A DNA stretch of 64,000 bases, from positions 124,001 to 188,000 of the forward strand of contig NZ_WVEM01000003.1 in the NCBI RefSeq assembly GCF_009847015.1, in the 5' to 3' direction. The notes beneath the pieces were generated by a model, which worked only from the letters and a program-made list of their open reading frames with translations, had not been told where the DNA came from and searched no databases. The stretch is from Sunxiuqinia indica (GTDB lineage Bacteria > Bacteroidota > Bacteroidia > Bacteroidales > Prolixibacteraceae). The position numbers and the translations under genes are program-made. Positions 26,349 through 34,777 of the stretch are shown piece by piece. Positions within the stretch are counted from its first letter, which is position 1; every line of letters starts with the position of its first letter.

Positions 26349-26847
26349 ATTTGGCCTCGGAGGGACATCCTTGCTGGTACTCGGCAATAATTTTACTGAC
26401 CTGTTGTGGAGACACCCGTCCGTATACTTTTTCGCCCACTGTTACAACAGGGGCTAATCCGCAAGCACCCACACAGCGCAGGCTGCTAAGGGAGAATTTA
26501 CCGTCGGGCGATGTTTGCCCGACTTCAATGTTCAATTGGCGTTTAAATTCGGTGAGCACCTGTTCGGCACCGCGCACGTAGCAGGCAGTTCCCATGCAGA
26601 TGGATATCGGATGTTCACCCTGTGGCAGCATGGTAAAGAACGAATAGAAGGTGACCACACCGTACACTTTGGCCAGCGACATTTTTAATTCTTTGGCAAT
26701 TACTTCCTGCACTTCGGCAGGTAGGTAACCCAGTTTATTTTGTACCTGGTGCAAGACGTTGATTAACTCACCTTCCTGGTTGTCAAACTGAGCGCAGATT
26801 TCTTTTATTTGATTGATTGTATTTTCTGCAAGTTTTATTTTCGGCAT
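26341..26847 (-). CDS. hndA: NuoE/HndA-type [2Fe-2S] subunit of the bifurcating hydrogenase
   Basis: A 168-residue cytoplasmic protein with an N-terminal four-helix region and a thioredoxin-like [2Fe-2S] domain. The four ligands are Cys84 and Cys89 (ICMGTACY) and Cys125 and Cys129 (LRCVGACG), the normal NuoE spacing. It passes electrons between the flavoprotein subunit and the other clusters. It is the last gene of the operon, 49 bp after the catalytic subunit. Alternative naming as HydC of the HydABC system is equally valid. Confidence 0.9.
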   Translation of the reverse strand: MPKIKLAENTINQIKEICAQFDNQEGELINVLHQVQNKLGYLPAEVQEVIAKELKMSLAKVYGVVTFYSFFTMLPQGEHPISICMGTACYVRGAEQVLTEFKRQLNIEVGQTSPDGKFSLSSLRCVGACGLAPVVTVGEKVYGRVSPQQVSKIIAEYQQGCPSEAKSA

Positions 26848-26896
26848 CGTGTTTTTGTTTTACAATTAAATTCGTTTTCTGACTATGACTCATTTT

Positions 26897-28648
26897 TTAG
26901 CTCCTGTCAAAATACTCGGTGTGCAGCAAGTGATGTGCTTTTTCACTCATTGGCTCTCCTAAGAACTCGTCATACAATTTTTTGATGTATGGGTTTTCGT
27001 GCGACTTTCGGATGCTCTTGTTTTTGTCTTCAGCATAAATCGCCTTTTGACGTTTTTTCAAAATTTCTACATCTCCGTGATGGTAGGGTTGTCCGCCGCC
27101 TCCAATACAACCTCCGGGGCACGACATGATTTCAATGGCGTGGAATTCACTATTGCCGGCCTTGATCTCTTCCAGTAATTTCCGTGCATTTCCAAGTCCG
27201 TGTGCAATACCAATATTGATGGGGAGTCCGTCAAAATCGATGGTTGCCTTACGCAATCCTTCCATGCCACGCAGCTCCTCAAAATCCAGCCGTTCCAGCG
27301 TTTTGCCGGTTTGGACCTCGTAAGCCGTGCGAACGGCAGCTTCAATAACACCACCTGTTGTCCCGAAGATGACACTGGCTCCGGTTGATTCTCCCATTGG
27401 ATTGTCAAATTCTTCGTCGGGCAAAGACTTGAAATCAATGTTTGCCAGATTGATGATTTGTGCTAATTCTCTTGTTGTTAGGGCATAATCTACATCCGGG
27501 TTGCCGTCAACAGCAAATTCGTCTCGGCTGCTTTCGTATTTCTTGGCCACACAGGGCATGATGGAAACGACCACCAGGTCTTCTCGTTTTACCGCCATTT
27601 TTTCGGCCAAATAGGTTTTTGCTATCGCACCAAACATTTGTTGAGGAGAACGGGCTGTTGATGGAATATCTTTCATCCCCGGAAAATGATGCTCGAAAAA
27701 TTTCACCCAAGCAGGGCAGCAGGAGGTTAGTATTGGTAGTTTGACCTCCTTGTCGCCTGCAAGGTATTTGTTGAGGCGGCCGAGCAATTCTGTTCCTTCT
27801 TCCATAATGGTGAGGTCGGCAGCAAAGTCGGTGTCAAATACATGATCAAAACCTAAACGGCGCAGGGCAGCAGCCATTTTACCCGTAACCAATGAGCCGG
27901 CTTCCATGCCAAATTCTTCACCTAGTGCAGCACGTACGGCAGGTGCAGTTTGTACAATAACTGTTTTTGTTGGATCGGAAAGTGCCCGAATGACAGCTCC
28001 GGTTTCATCCACTTCAGTTAATGCGGCGGTGGGGCAAACGGCTACACATTGTCCGCAGTAAGTGCAGGATGAATGATCCAAGTTCATTTCGAATGCCGGT
28101 GATACCACAGCCTCGAATCCACGGTTGATGGTTGAAAGCACTCCAACAGTTTGTACTTCGTTACACATGGTTTCGCAGCGTCGACAAAGAATACATTTGT
28201 CGATCTCGCGAATGATAGCAGGGCTGGTGTCCTCACGGTAGTGTGATTGCTCCCCCTGATAATGGATTTCTCGGATTCCAAGGTGATGAGCTATATTCTG
28301 TAAATCGCACTTCCCCGATTTTGCACAGATCAGGCAGTCGGCAGGATGGTCAGACAAAATCAGCTCAACAATGGTTCGACGGGCGTTAACCGCACGCATG
28401 GAGTGAGTGCTGATTTCCATTCCATCTGCTACTTCAGTACAGCAAGCCGGAGCCAAATTGCGTCTTCCTTTTACTTCTACAACACAAACGCGGCAACCGC
28501 CGGGTTTGTTTTCAATATTCATATCATGCAAATGCATGTGGCAAAGCGTTGGTACATCAATGCCAATACTGGATGCAGCTTCCAATAAGGTTGTTCCTTT
28601 TTTAACAACCAGGGATTTATTGTCGATGGTTAAATTGATCATTTCCAT
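26897..28648 (-). CDS. hndD: [FeFe] hydrogenase catalytic subunit, group A (bifurcating, HndD/HydA type)
   Basis: A 583-residue protein that reduces protons or oxidises H2. Clusters in order: N-terminal [2Fe-2S] (Cys36, 52, 55, 69), the His-Cys3 [4Fe-4S] (His101, Cys105, 108, 114), two [4Fe-4S] (Cys152/155/158/205 and Cys195/198/201/162), then the H-cluster. The three signatures are intact: TSCCPAW (Cys310, 311), MPCVAKKYE (Cys366) and MSCPGGCIGGGGQP (Cys510, 514). With NuoE-, NuoF- and HndB-like partners it forms a group A3-type complex that couples NADH and reduced ferredoxin to H2. The C-terminal tail contains HHLLHTEYF, typical of the family. No maturase genes hydE, hydF or hydG are in the window. 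Confidence 0.95.
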   Translation of the reverse strand: MEMINLTIDNKSLVVKKGTTLLEAASSIGIDVPTLCHMHLHDMNIENKPGGCRVCVVEVKGRRNLAPACCTEVADGMEISTHSMRAVNARRTIVELILSDHPADCLICAKSGKCDLQNIAHHLGIREIHYQGEQSHYREDTSPAIIREIDKCILCRRCETMCNEVQTVGVLSTINRGFEAVVSPAFEMNLDHSSCTYCGQCVAVCPTAALTEVDETGAVIRALSDPTKTVIVQTAPAVRAALGEEFGMEAGSLVTGKMAAALRRLGFDHVFDTDFAADLTIMEEGTELLGRLNKYLAGDKEVKLPILTSCCPAWVKFFEHHFPGMKDIPSTARSPQQMFGAIAKTYLAEKMAVKREDLVVVSIMPCVAKKYESSRDEFAVDGNPDVDYALTTRELAQIINLANIDFKSLPDEEFDNPMGESTGASVIFGTTGGVIEAAVRTAYEVQTGKTLERLDFEELRGMEGLRKATIDFDGLPINIGIAHGLGNARKLLEEIKAGNSEFHAIEIMSCPGGCIGGGGQPYHHGDVEILKKRQKAIYAEDKNKSIRKSHENPYIKKLYDEFLGEPMSEKAHHLLHTEYFDRS

Positions 28649-28660
28649 AGTTTTCTTTGT

Positions 28661-30454
28661 TTACGCGATTTTAATTGCATCAAACTTACATTTGTCATAG
28701 CAGGCTCCACATTTGATGCAAAGCGATTGGTCGATGTAGTGTGGATTGCGCTTTTCTCCTGAAATCGCTCCAACGGGGCAGTTTCTGAAGCACAGTGTAC
28801 AGCCGGTACATTTTTCATCGGTAATAACATATTGCAACAGAGCTTTACATTGACCTGCCGGGCATTTGCCATCATTAACGTGAGCTTCGTATTCGTGCAT
28901 GAAATTGTCTAAGGTTGAAAGAATCGGGTTTGGAGAAGTCTGTCCCAGTCCGCACAATGACGAATCCTTAATGACATGACTAAGCATGCGTAGTTTGGTC
29001 AAGTCTTCCGGCGTTCCTTTTCCGTCAGTAATTTTTTCGAGAATTTCGTACAACCGCTTGTTCCCGATCCGGCAAGGTGTGCATTTTCCACAGGATTCGT
29101 CCAGGGTAAATTCAAGGTAGAATTTGGCGATTGATACCATACAGTCATCTTCATCCATTACGATCATACCTCCAGATCCCATCATAGAGCCGGCCGCAAG
29201 TAAGTTATCATAGTCGATTGGAGTATCCAGAAAATCGTTGGTTAAACAACCACCGGATGGGCCACCAGTCTGCACCGATTTAAATTCTTTACCATTTTTA
29301 ATCCCTCCACCTATATCATAAATGACTTCGCGAAGAGTAATGCCCATCGGAACTTCGATCAATCCAACGTTGTTGATTTTTCCGGCCAGAGCAAAAACTT
29401 TGGTTCCTTTTGATTTTTCGGTTCCAATGCTGCTAAACCAATCTGCTCCCTTGGTAATGATGGGAGGGATGTTGGCAAACGTTTCCACGTTGTTCACGTT
29501 GGTCGGCTTTCCAAGGTAGCCCTCTTGTGATGGGAATGGTGGTTTAAATGTTGGCTCGCCACGCTTGCCTTCCATAGAGTGGATCAGGGCTGTTTCTTCG
29601 CCACACACAAATGCACCGGCTCCGTAGCGGATTTCAATTTCGAAACTGAAATCGGAACCCAAAATATTTTCACCAAGTAAGCCATACTCGCGAGCTTGGG
29701 TTAAGGCCGTTTTTAATCGCTGAATAGCCAGCGGATACTCTGCGCGGATATATACCAAGCCTTTGTTTGCTCCGATGCAGTAACCGCAAATGGCCATTGC
29801 TTCGATGACGGTGTGCGGATCACCTTCCAGAATGGAGCGATCCATAAATGCGCCGGGGTCGCCTTCATCTGCATTGCAAACCACGTACTTTTGTTCGTTC
29901 TCGACCTTGCGGGTGATGTCCCATTTCAGTCCGGTTGGGAAACCGCCGCCTCCACGTCCACGAAGGCCTGAATCCATAATCATTTTAATGGCGCTTTCGG
30001 GTGTTAGTTCTTCCAGACATTTTCCGAGAGCTGAATAGCCATCGTTTCCAATATATTCTTCGATATTTTCAGGATTGATAAAACCGCAATTTCGCAAAGC
30101 AATACGGACTTGTTTTTTGTAAAAGTCCATGTTTTTGCTCTCCGTAATTTGCACTTTTGTATTGGGGTCGGTGTACAATAGATGATCAACCTGACGTCCT
30201 TTCACAATGTGCTCGTTTATAATTTCTCTGGTATCGTCAGGTGTAACTGAAACATAGAAGGTATTATCCGGTTGGACTTTCACAATGGGGCCTTGTTCGC
30301 AAAAACCAAAACATCCGGTATGAATTACCTGAACGTCATTTTCGAGGCCAACTTCCTGTAATTGATTTTTAAAATTGTTTTTTATCTGTTCACTTTGTGA
30401 AGCCTTACATCCGGTACCTCCACAAACCAACAGGTGCATTTTGTAGTCAGTCAT
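28661..30454 (-). CDS. hndC: NuoF/HndC-type NADH-binding flavoprotein of the hydrogenase
   Basis: A 597-residue subunit. An N-terminal thioredoxin-like [2Fe-2S] domain (Cys11, 16, 48, 52) is followed by the NuoF core: FMN/NADH loop RGRGGGGFPTGLKW and GAGAFVCGEETALIHSMEG. Next comes a [4Fe-4S] site ESCGKCTPCRIG, and a C-terminal 2[4Fe-4S] ferredoxin domain (CTGCTLCFRNCP, CIKCGACYDKC). It is the NAD(H) and probably bifurcating-flavin site. It lies 12 bp before the catalytic subunit gene. The layout equals HndC or HydB of known bifurcating hydrogenases. Confidence 0.95.
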   Translation of the reverse strand: MTDYKMHLLVCGGTGCKASQSEQIKNNFKNQLQEVGLENDVQVIHTGCFGFCEQGPIVKVQPDNTFYVSVTPDDTREIINEHIVKGRQVDHLLYTDPNTKVQITESKNMDFYKKQVRIALRNCGFINPENIEEYIGNDGYSALGKCLEELTPESAIKMIMDSGLRGRGGGGFPTGLKWDITRKVENEQKYVVCNADEGDPGAFMDRSILEGDPHTVIEAMAICGYCIGANKGLVYIRAEYPLAIQRLKTALTQAREYGLLGENILGSDFSFEIEIRYGAGAFVCGEETALIHSMEGKRGEPTFKPPFPSQEGYLGKPTNVNNVETFANIPPIITKGADWFSSIGTEKSKGTKVFALAGKINNVGLIEVPMGITLREVIYDIGGGIKNGKEFKSVQTGGPSGGCLTNDFLDTPIDYDNLLAAGSMMGSGGMIVMDEDDCMVSIAKFYLEFTLDESCGKCTPCRIGNKRLYEILEKITDGKGTPEDLTKLRMLSHVIKDSSLCGLGQTSPNPILSTLDNFMHEYEAHVNDGKCPAGQCKALLQYVITDEKCTGCTLCFRNCPVGAISGEKRNPHYIDQSLCIKCGACYDKCKFDAIKIA

Positions 30455-30476
30455 TATTCGAGTAGTTTATAGTGGG

Positions 30477-30866
30477 TCAAAGGGTTTTGTAGCTAACCGG
30501 TATGATGCCATCTACCAGTTCATTCAATTTAATATGCTTGTCGATAATTTCCTGTGCCTTCGTCTTATTTACATCGCCATAAACGACAGGTTGGTTGCCG
30601 GGAATGGTAAGCTCAATAGTTGGTTCGGCATAGCAATATCCCATGCATCCGGTTTGGGTAACCAGAGCATCGATTCCTTGGTGTTCGAGTTCTTCGATAA
30701 AATAATTCATCGTGTCTTTTGCTCCTGAAGCGATTCCGCAGGTGGCCATCGAAACTTTTATCTGAATCAGGTTTTCGGGATGATCTCCTTTTTCTCGAAG
30801 TTTAATTTTTGACTGAACCTCTTCTTTCAATTTTTTAAGGTCAGCAAGTGATTTAACTTTTGTCAT
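30477..30866 (-). CDS. hndB: HndB-type [2Fe-2S] ferredoxin-like subunit
   Basis: A 129-residue thioredoxin-like protein with a helical N-terminus. Visible cluster ligands are in ATCGIASGAK (Cys43) and GCMGYCYAEP (Cys74, Cys78), the usual HndB pattern. It begins the structural part of the hydrogenase operon, 22 bp before the NuoF-like gene and 92 bp after the last regulatory gene. That 92-bp gap could contain a second promoter, but no perfect TAnnTTTG box was found there. It probably serves as the fourth subunit. Confidence 0.85.
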   Translation of the reverse strand: MTKVKSLADLKKLKEEVQSKIKLREKGDHPENLIQIKVSMATCGIASGAKDTMNYFIEELEHQGIDALVTQTGCMGYCYAEPTIELTIPGNQPVVYGDVNKTKAQEIIDKHIKLNELVDGIIPVSYKTL

Positions 30867-30958
30867 GGTATATTGTTTATGGTTTTTTAATCAGTAAGTT
30901 ATGTCTTCTGGTTTACAAATTTCACTCGATTTTAACAATTAGAATCTAATTTTCGTCA

Positions 30959-31507
30959 TTATTCGCTTATTTGAATCTGTTCTAAATTACCCAGAATCAT
31001 CTCTTTCAAAAATAGTTGTATCTCAGGTGTTGAAAGCGGTATTCCATCAAGCTCCTTTTTTATTTCACGGGTGTCGAATTCAAATGTACCCTTGCTGGTT
31101 TGATGCGTGTAAAGAAGGTCAGCCTGGGTTTCATTCGAAATCAAGATCAACAGGCATCCTGCAATATCGCCAATAATAGGCCTGTCGAAATGATGAAATC
31201 CAAAACTGACAGTTAATGTCGTTCCGATTTTTTCGGTAGATTGAAGTTGAAACTGCCCGTTTGTTTGCTCCGCGTTTTGTTTCAGTAACGGAATTCCCAA
31301 CCCAACTTTTCGGGTTGTCCTTGAGGTGAAAAAAGGATTTTCAGCTTGCTTCACTTGGTGTTGCTTCATGCCCTCTCCATCGTCTTTTATTTGGATGGAC
31401 AATAAGTCTTCGTCAGGCAATTCCTTTACGTGAATCTGGATTAAGCCGGCATTGGCTCTGATGGAGTTTTGTGCAATGTCTAAAATATGGAGAGACAACT
31501 CATTCAT
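30959..31507 (-). CDS. Stand-alone HATPase (GHKL) protein of the hydrogenase cassette
   Basis: A 182-residue GHKL ATP-binding protein. N box Asn14 in LDIAQNSIRANA, G1 box DDGEGM (42-47) and G2 box GLGIPLLK (69-76). There is no histidine-containing dimerisation domain and no sensor region, so it is not a normal histidine kinase. The last 70 residues are unassigned. It overlaps the PHP gene by 4 bp. Similar ATPases beside bifurcating hydrogenases are, from memory, seen in Clostridia. It may phosphorylate another member of the cassette or act as a nucleotide sensor. Confidence 0.75.
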   Translation of the reverse strand: MNELSLHILDIAQNSIRANAGLIQIHVKELPDEDLLSIQIKDDGEGMKQHQVKQAENPFFTSRTTRKVGLGIPLLKQNAEQTNGQFQLQSTEKIGTTLTVSFGFHHFDRPIIGDIAGCLLILISNETQADLLYTHQTSKGTFEFDTREIKKELDGIPLSTPEIQLFLKEMILGNLEQIQISE

Positions 31508-32247
31508 GATTCAATTTTTACAAATCTTCCGTTCTTTTGATTTAAAGCGCATCGAAGTTCCTGGAACGTGGGCTCAAACAGGTGAAAAGAGGTGTGTGCT
31601 GAGCCAACATCTTCTATGTAATGAGCGTCGGACGCTGTGATCAGGCTTACTTCCTTATGAATGTCGTACTGCCGCCTGATTTTGTTTTCCGAAGCAAATT
31701 TTGAAAGTTGCATACCATCAACATTCATATCAGAGGGCAGATAGCCCAGTTGACTATATATACTACTGATGGGGCGGTCGATATGGGCTGGAATGAAAAT
31801 TCCGTTAAGCTGGTGCGTGTATTTTTCAATTGTTTCCAAATCAACCTGAAGTGGACTCAACAAATAGTGTGGTGAATGATGAACGATGTTATTTCGATCG
31901 TCTACTATTACCTGATGACCATTGTACTCCGGCTTGTTGGGTATTTTTGGCAGATGTTGATCTAGAAACTGCTGAAATTGATCTCGGGTATAGTCATCTT
32001 CAAACAGGCAAATTGCATGGACTTCTTCCTTGCTGTTCACTTCACATCCATTGATTACGAGCAGGTTTGTTCCTTCGGCATGTTTTTTTACCATCGCACA
32101 TTGCCTGGTCGCATTATGATCGGTGATCGCGATAATATCAATTCCTCGGTCAATAGCTTTTTGTACAATTTTATCAGGGCTCATTTCCAAATCAGCACAT
32201 GGCGACAAAACGGTGTGAATATGTAAATCGGCCCGATATTTTTTCAT
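31504..32247 (-). CDS. PHP-domain phosphoesterase of the hydrogenase cassette
   Basis: A 247-residue PHP-fold metal-dependent hydrolase. It has the opening motif DLHIHTVLSPCADLEMSP, then AITDHNATRQC, GCEVNSKEE, IPAHIDRP and ITASDAHYIEDVG, supplying the His/Asp metal ligands. The family includes histidinol phosphatase, polymerase-linked phosphoesterases and pAp or RNA phosphoesterases. Its start overlaps the DRTGG stop by one base, and its 3' end overlaps the ATPase by four. This tight coupling suggests a signal-turnover job, for example hydrolysing a nucleotide signal. The substrate is unknown. Confidence 0.8.
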   Translation of the reverse strand: MKKYRADLHIHTVLSPCADLEMSPDKIVQKAIDRGIDIIAITDHNATRQCAMVKKHAEGTNLLVINGCEVNSKEEVHAICLFEDDYTRDQFQQFLDQHLPKIPNKPEYNGHQVIVDDRNNIVHHSPHYLLSPLQVDLETIEKYTHQLNGIFIPAHIDRPISSIYSQLGYLPSDMNVDGMQLSKFASENKIRRQYDIHKEVSLITASDAHYIEDVGSAHTSFHLFEPTFQELRCALNQKNGRFVKIES

Positions 32248-32585
32248 TATTGCTGTTTCAACAACGCATAAAGTTTTCCGCTTATATCGAAGGTTGAATC
32301 AGAGGTTGACAGAATGGGGATTTGCTCCTCATTGCTGTGTTCGATCGTGCTTTTGTGGGGCTGCAGTCCTTTTACCAGAATGACAGCTGCCAAATCTTTC
32401 AGCGAAGCAATAGCCATTACATTTTGATGTACCTGCAGCGTAATCCAAAGCTGTTCTTCCTTAGCATTGCCCATCACATCGCTCAATAAGTCGGAAACAT
32501 ACGCTCCGCTAATTTCCCGGTCAAGTCCTTTTTCTCCGGAAATTACTTTTAAATTTAGTTGTTCTATTAAATCAGAAACCTTCAT
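32247..32585 (-). CDS. DRTGG-domain protein (copy 2)
   Basis: About 112 residues from the ATG at 32585. The upstream in-frame ATG at 32648 would add 21 charged residues and overlap the HydS-like gene much more. Overlap from 32585 is 14 bp. It contains VSDLLSDVMG, which aligns with SDLMSDVL in the paralogue at 34361-34705, so both are the same DRTGG-like fold. DRTGG domains occur in phosphotransacetylase and CBS-linked regulators and are thought to bind small ligands or mediate protein contacts. Role here is unknown. Confidence 0.75.
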   Translation of the reverse strand: MKVSDLIEQLNLKVISGEKGLDREISGAYVSDLLSDVMGNAKEEQLWITLQVHQNVMAIASLKDLAAVILVKGLQPHKSTIEHSNEEQIPILSTSDSTFDISGKLYALLKQQ

Positions 32586-33948
32586 TTCTTTTTCCTCGTT
32601 TATTACAATCAGCCTGAAATCTTTTTTCTCCCCACTTCTTTTCCACATTTCGGAAAGCCTTTGTTGTGCTGATTTTTCCTTCGTCTTCCCACATTTGTTG
32701 CAGAAATACGCAATCAGACATTTTTGCTTTTCCGTTTACCATGTCTTCGGCTAGTGCCTGGCAGTTTGGAGCACCGCATGCACCGCAATCAACGCCAGGT
32801 AAAAAGCAGATTATCCGTTGGGCCCGGTTCATTTTTTCCAGTGCCCGAACACGATCTTTATCCAGACTAAATGCAGGTTTGGGGGTGATTTTATCGGCGA
32901 TTAGTTTTTGTTTTATCTCTTTCGAACCTTTTATTGCTTCACTATCTTTTAGCTTCCAGGCTTGTGGGTAACGTTTTGCACGGCGCTCAAGCCTGGTTAC
33001 GGTTAAAAAACGATTGCCCGTCATCAAAATTCCTCCGGCACAACTTTGGTCGCAGGCACGAAGTTCCAAAAAGTCGATCTCCGGTACCTCTTCGTTTTCC
33101 AGGCGTTCCAAAAATTTAATGACATTGTGAATGCCGTCAATGGCCATGCTGCGTTCTCCAAAGTGAATCGATTCGCCACGGGTCAGGCTCCACAGAATGC
33201 CGTCGCGACTTAAATTTTCGCGCAAATGACTGGTGTCTTCCGCTTCCTTGTCATTGATAACTTGCATCACCCGGTTGTATAAATCATTCATATTGATGAT
33301 GCCATCAGCAATCGACTCTTTTTCACCAACCGGGCTTTTCACCGAACTAATTTTTGCATTGCAAGGGGTAATGTAAAACAGGCCAATTTCATCCTCTTTA
33401 GCACCTTGTTTTTTCAATTCGTTAATGGCAAAGTGAGCTCCCAAATCGTGCGGTGATTTCCGCTGAATCAGGTTTTCGGTTAACGAAGGGTAGCGAATCT
33501 GTATCAGGCGTACAATTGCCGGGCAAAAACTAGATATGTGTGGTTTATTGTTGGGTGAAGTTTTGCAGTATTGCTTCATCGAGTCCTTCAAAATGCCAAT
33601 TGGCTGTTCCACTTCAAAAGCGTGGGTAAAGCCAATTTTTAGCAGGGCTGCATAGATCTGATTTTCAGTATATTTTTCAGGAAACTGGCCAATCATAACA
33701 GCCGGAAATAAAGCCACCCTGTATTTGAATGTTTGGGAAATCTTTAAGTCATCCTGCTCCACGTAGATAGCTTTGGCCGGGCAGGCACGCATACAGTGTC
33801 CACAGTCAACGCATCGTTCTTTCGATATTTCAGCTAACCCACCAACTACTCGAATAGCTTCGGTCGGACAAGCTTTCATGCAATGGATACACCCAATGCA
33901 TTTCTTTTCGTCGACTGTTAATGCGTGATATGTTTTTGCCGTTACCAT
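32572..33948 (-). CDS. HydS-like sensory-type [FeFe] hydrogenase homologue
   Basis: A 458-residue protein. Two [4Fe-4S] clusters (Cys17/20/23/27 and 46/49/52/56) precede an H-cluster domain with divergent signatures: SSFCPAIVRL (Cys142), ITPCNAKI (Cys196) and LRACDQSCAGG (Cys299, Cys303). All four H-cluster cysteines remain, but the CC of TSCCP is F-C, so the proton-relay cysteine is missing. MPCxxKxxE is only TPCNAK, and GGGQP is absent. A C-terminal four-cysteine cluster follows (Cys388, 391, 396, 413; DCGACGAPNC), then a basic tail. These traits fit sensory group C/D proteins. It overlaps the RsbW-like gene by one base, so it probably signals to it. Confidence 0.85.
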   Translation of the reverse strand: MVTAKTYHALTVDEKKCIGCIHCMKACPTEAIRVVGGLAEISKERCVDCGHCMRACPAKAIYVEQDDLKISQTFKYRVALFPAVMIGQFPEKYTENQIYAALLKIGFTHAFEVEQPIGILKDSMKQYCKTSPNNKPHISSFCPAIVRLIQIRYPSLTENLIQRKSPHDLGAHFAINELKKQGAKEDEIGLFYITPCNAKISSVKSPVGEKESIADGIINMNDLYNRVMQVINDKEAEDTSHLRENLSRDGILWSLTRGESIHFGERSMAIDGIHNVIKFLERLENEEVPEIDFLELRACDQSCAGGILMTGNRFLTVTRLERRAKRYPQAWKLKDSEAIKGSKEIKQKLIADKITPKPAFSLDKDRVRALEKMNRAQRIICFLPGVDCGACGAPNCQALAEDMVNGKAKMSDCVFLQQMWEDEGKISTTKAFRNVEKKWGEKRFQADCNKRGKRNEGF

Positions 33949-34364
33949 TAAAAATGATTGACCATTTTAACTGTTGTTCCCTTATTTACGGTTGACTCAA
34001 TCGTTAGCTCATCCGTATTTTTTTTGATGTTGGGAAGCCCCATTCCTGCTCCAAATCCCATTTCTCTTACTTTTTTACTCGCCGTGGAGTAACCTTCCTG
34101 CATTGCCAAATCAACATCGGCTATTCCCGGTCCTTTGTCGGAGATTACCGTCGTAATTTTGTCTGATTCAATATGAACCTGAATAAGGCCTTCAAAAGCA
34201 TGTGCTACTACATTCACTTCTGCCTCGTACATGGCAATTACGATGTTTTTGATGCAACGTGAATCAACCCCCAATTGCTTGAGCATTTTTTTGATTTCAC
34301 TCGAAGCATGACCGGCTCGCGAAAAATTTCCTCCCTCTATTTGAAACTCCAGATTCATATTCAA
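33948..34364 (-). CDS. RsbW/SpoIIAB-like anti-sigma serine kinase
   Basis: A 138-residue GHKL kinase of the anti-sigma type. N box AMYEAEVNVVAHA (Asn51), G1 box DKGPGI (76-81) and G2 box GFGAGMGLPNIKK (103-115). In Bacillus such kinases bind sigma factors and phosphorylate a STAS-domain antagonist, which a SpoIIE-type phosphatase reverses. Here the phosphatase is encoded at 35933-37114, but no STAS protein or sigma factor is nearby. The gene overlaps the DRTGG gene by 4 bp and HydS by 1 bp. Confidence 0.85.
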   Translation of the reverse strand: MNMNLEFQIEGGNFSRAGHASSEIKKMLKQLGVDSRCIKNIVIAMYEAEVNVVAHAFEGLIQVHIESDKITTVISDKGPGIADVDLAMQEGYSTASKKVREMGFGAGMGLPNIKKNTDELTIESTVNKGTTVKMVNHF

Positions 34365-34705
34365 TAAACTGGTTTTAGTCCTGCCTGGTACAACAGACCA
34401 CTGGCTTTAAATAGCGTGAATGGCGATTCCAAAATGCACATGTTATTTTCTTTAGCAAGCGCAAGCATCTCATCGTTTAATTTCTTATTGCGCACAAACA
34501 CAATGAATTTGATGTCTGCCATCTCAGATGTGCGGATCGTTTGTAAATTACACAATCCGGTAATCAGGAGCAGATTGTCGGTGTCCAGTGTCAGGACATC
34601 ACTCATTAAATCAGAGCTGTACCCTCGCTCTATCGTTGCTGATGAATACTTATTTCCACAGATGATTGTGGCAGATAAAAGTTCGCAGATTTGACTGACT
34701 TGCAT
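34361..34705 (-). CDS. DRTGG-domain protein (copy 1), first gene of the hydrogenase operon
   Basis: About 114 residues from the ATG at 34705. An ATG at 34777 would add 24 residues, but those lie upstream of a good promoter whose start point falls near 34721. The sequence (MQVSQICELLSA, GYSSDLMSDVLTL, LLLITGLCNLQTIRTSEM) is of the DRTGG type and is a paralogue of the protein at 32247-32585. It overlaps the kinase gene by an ATGA junction. It may replace the missing STAS partner in the switch; this is a guess. Confidence 0.75.
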   Translation of the reverse strand: MQVSQICELLSATIICGNKYSSATIERGYSSDLMSDVLTLDTDNLLLITGLCNLQTIRTSEMADIKFIVFVRNKKLNDEMLALAKENNMCILESPFTLFKASGLLYQAGLKPVY

Positions 34706-34724
34706 GTTCTTGTAAAGATTTTTG

Positions 34725-34756
34725 CAAAGATCACCGAAAAGTTCGAAATGGAACAA
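34725..34756 (-). promoter_or_regulatory. Promoter of the ten-gene hydrogenase operon
   Basis: On the minus strand a TTG (-33, 34754-34756) lies 21 bases before GATCTTTG (34725-34732), which differs from TAnnTTTG by one base. It places the start point near 34721 and supports the start codon at 34705. Confidence 0.5.
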
Positions 34757-34777
34757 AATTTCGTCTACATAATGCAT

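Noticed and set aside
30867-30958. Separate promoter for the structural hydrogenase genes
   Set aside because: Only a one-mismatch -7 box (30916-30923) without a -33 partner was found. Co-transcription with the sensor genes is the simpler reading, though not proven.
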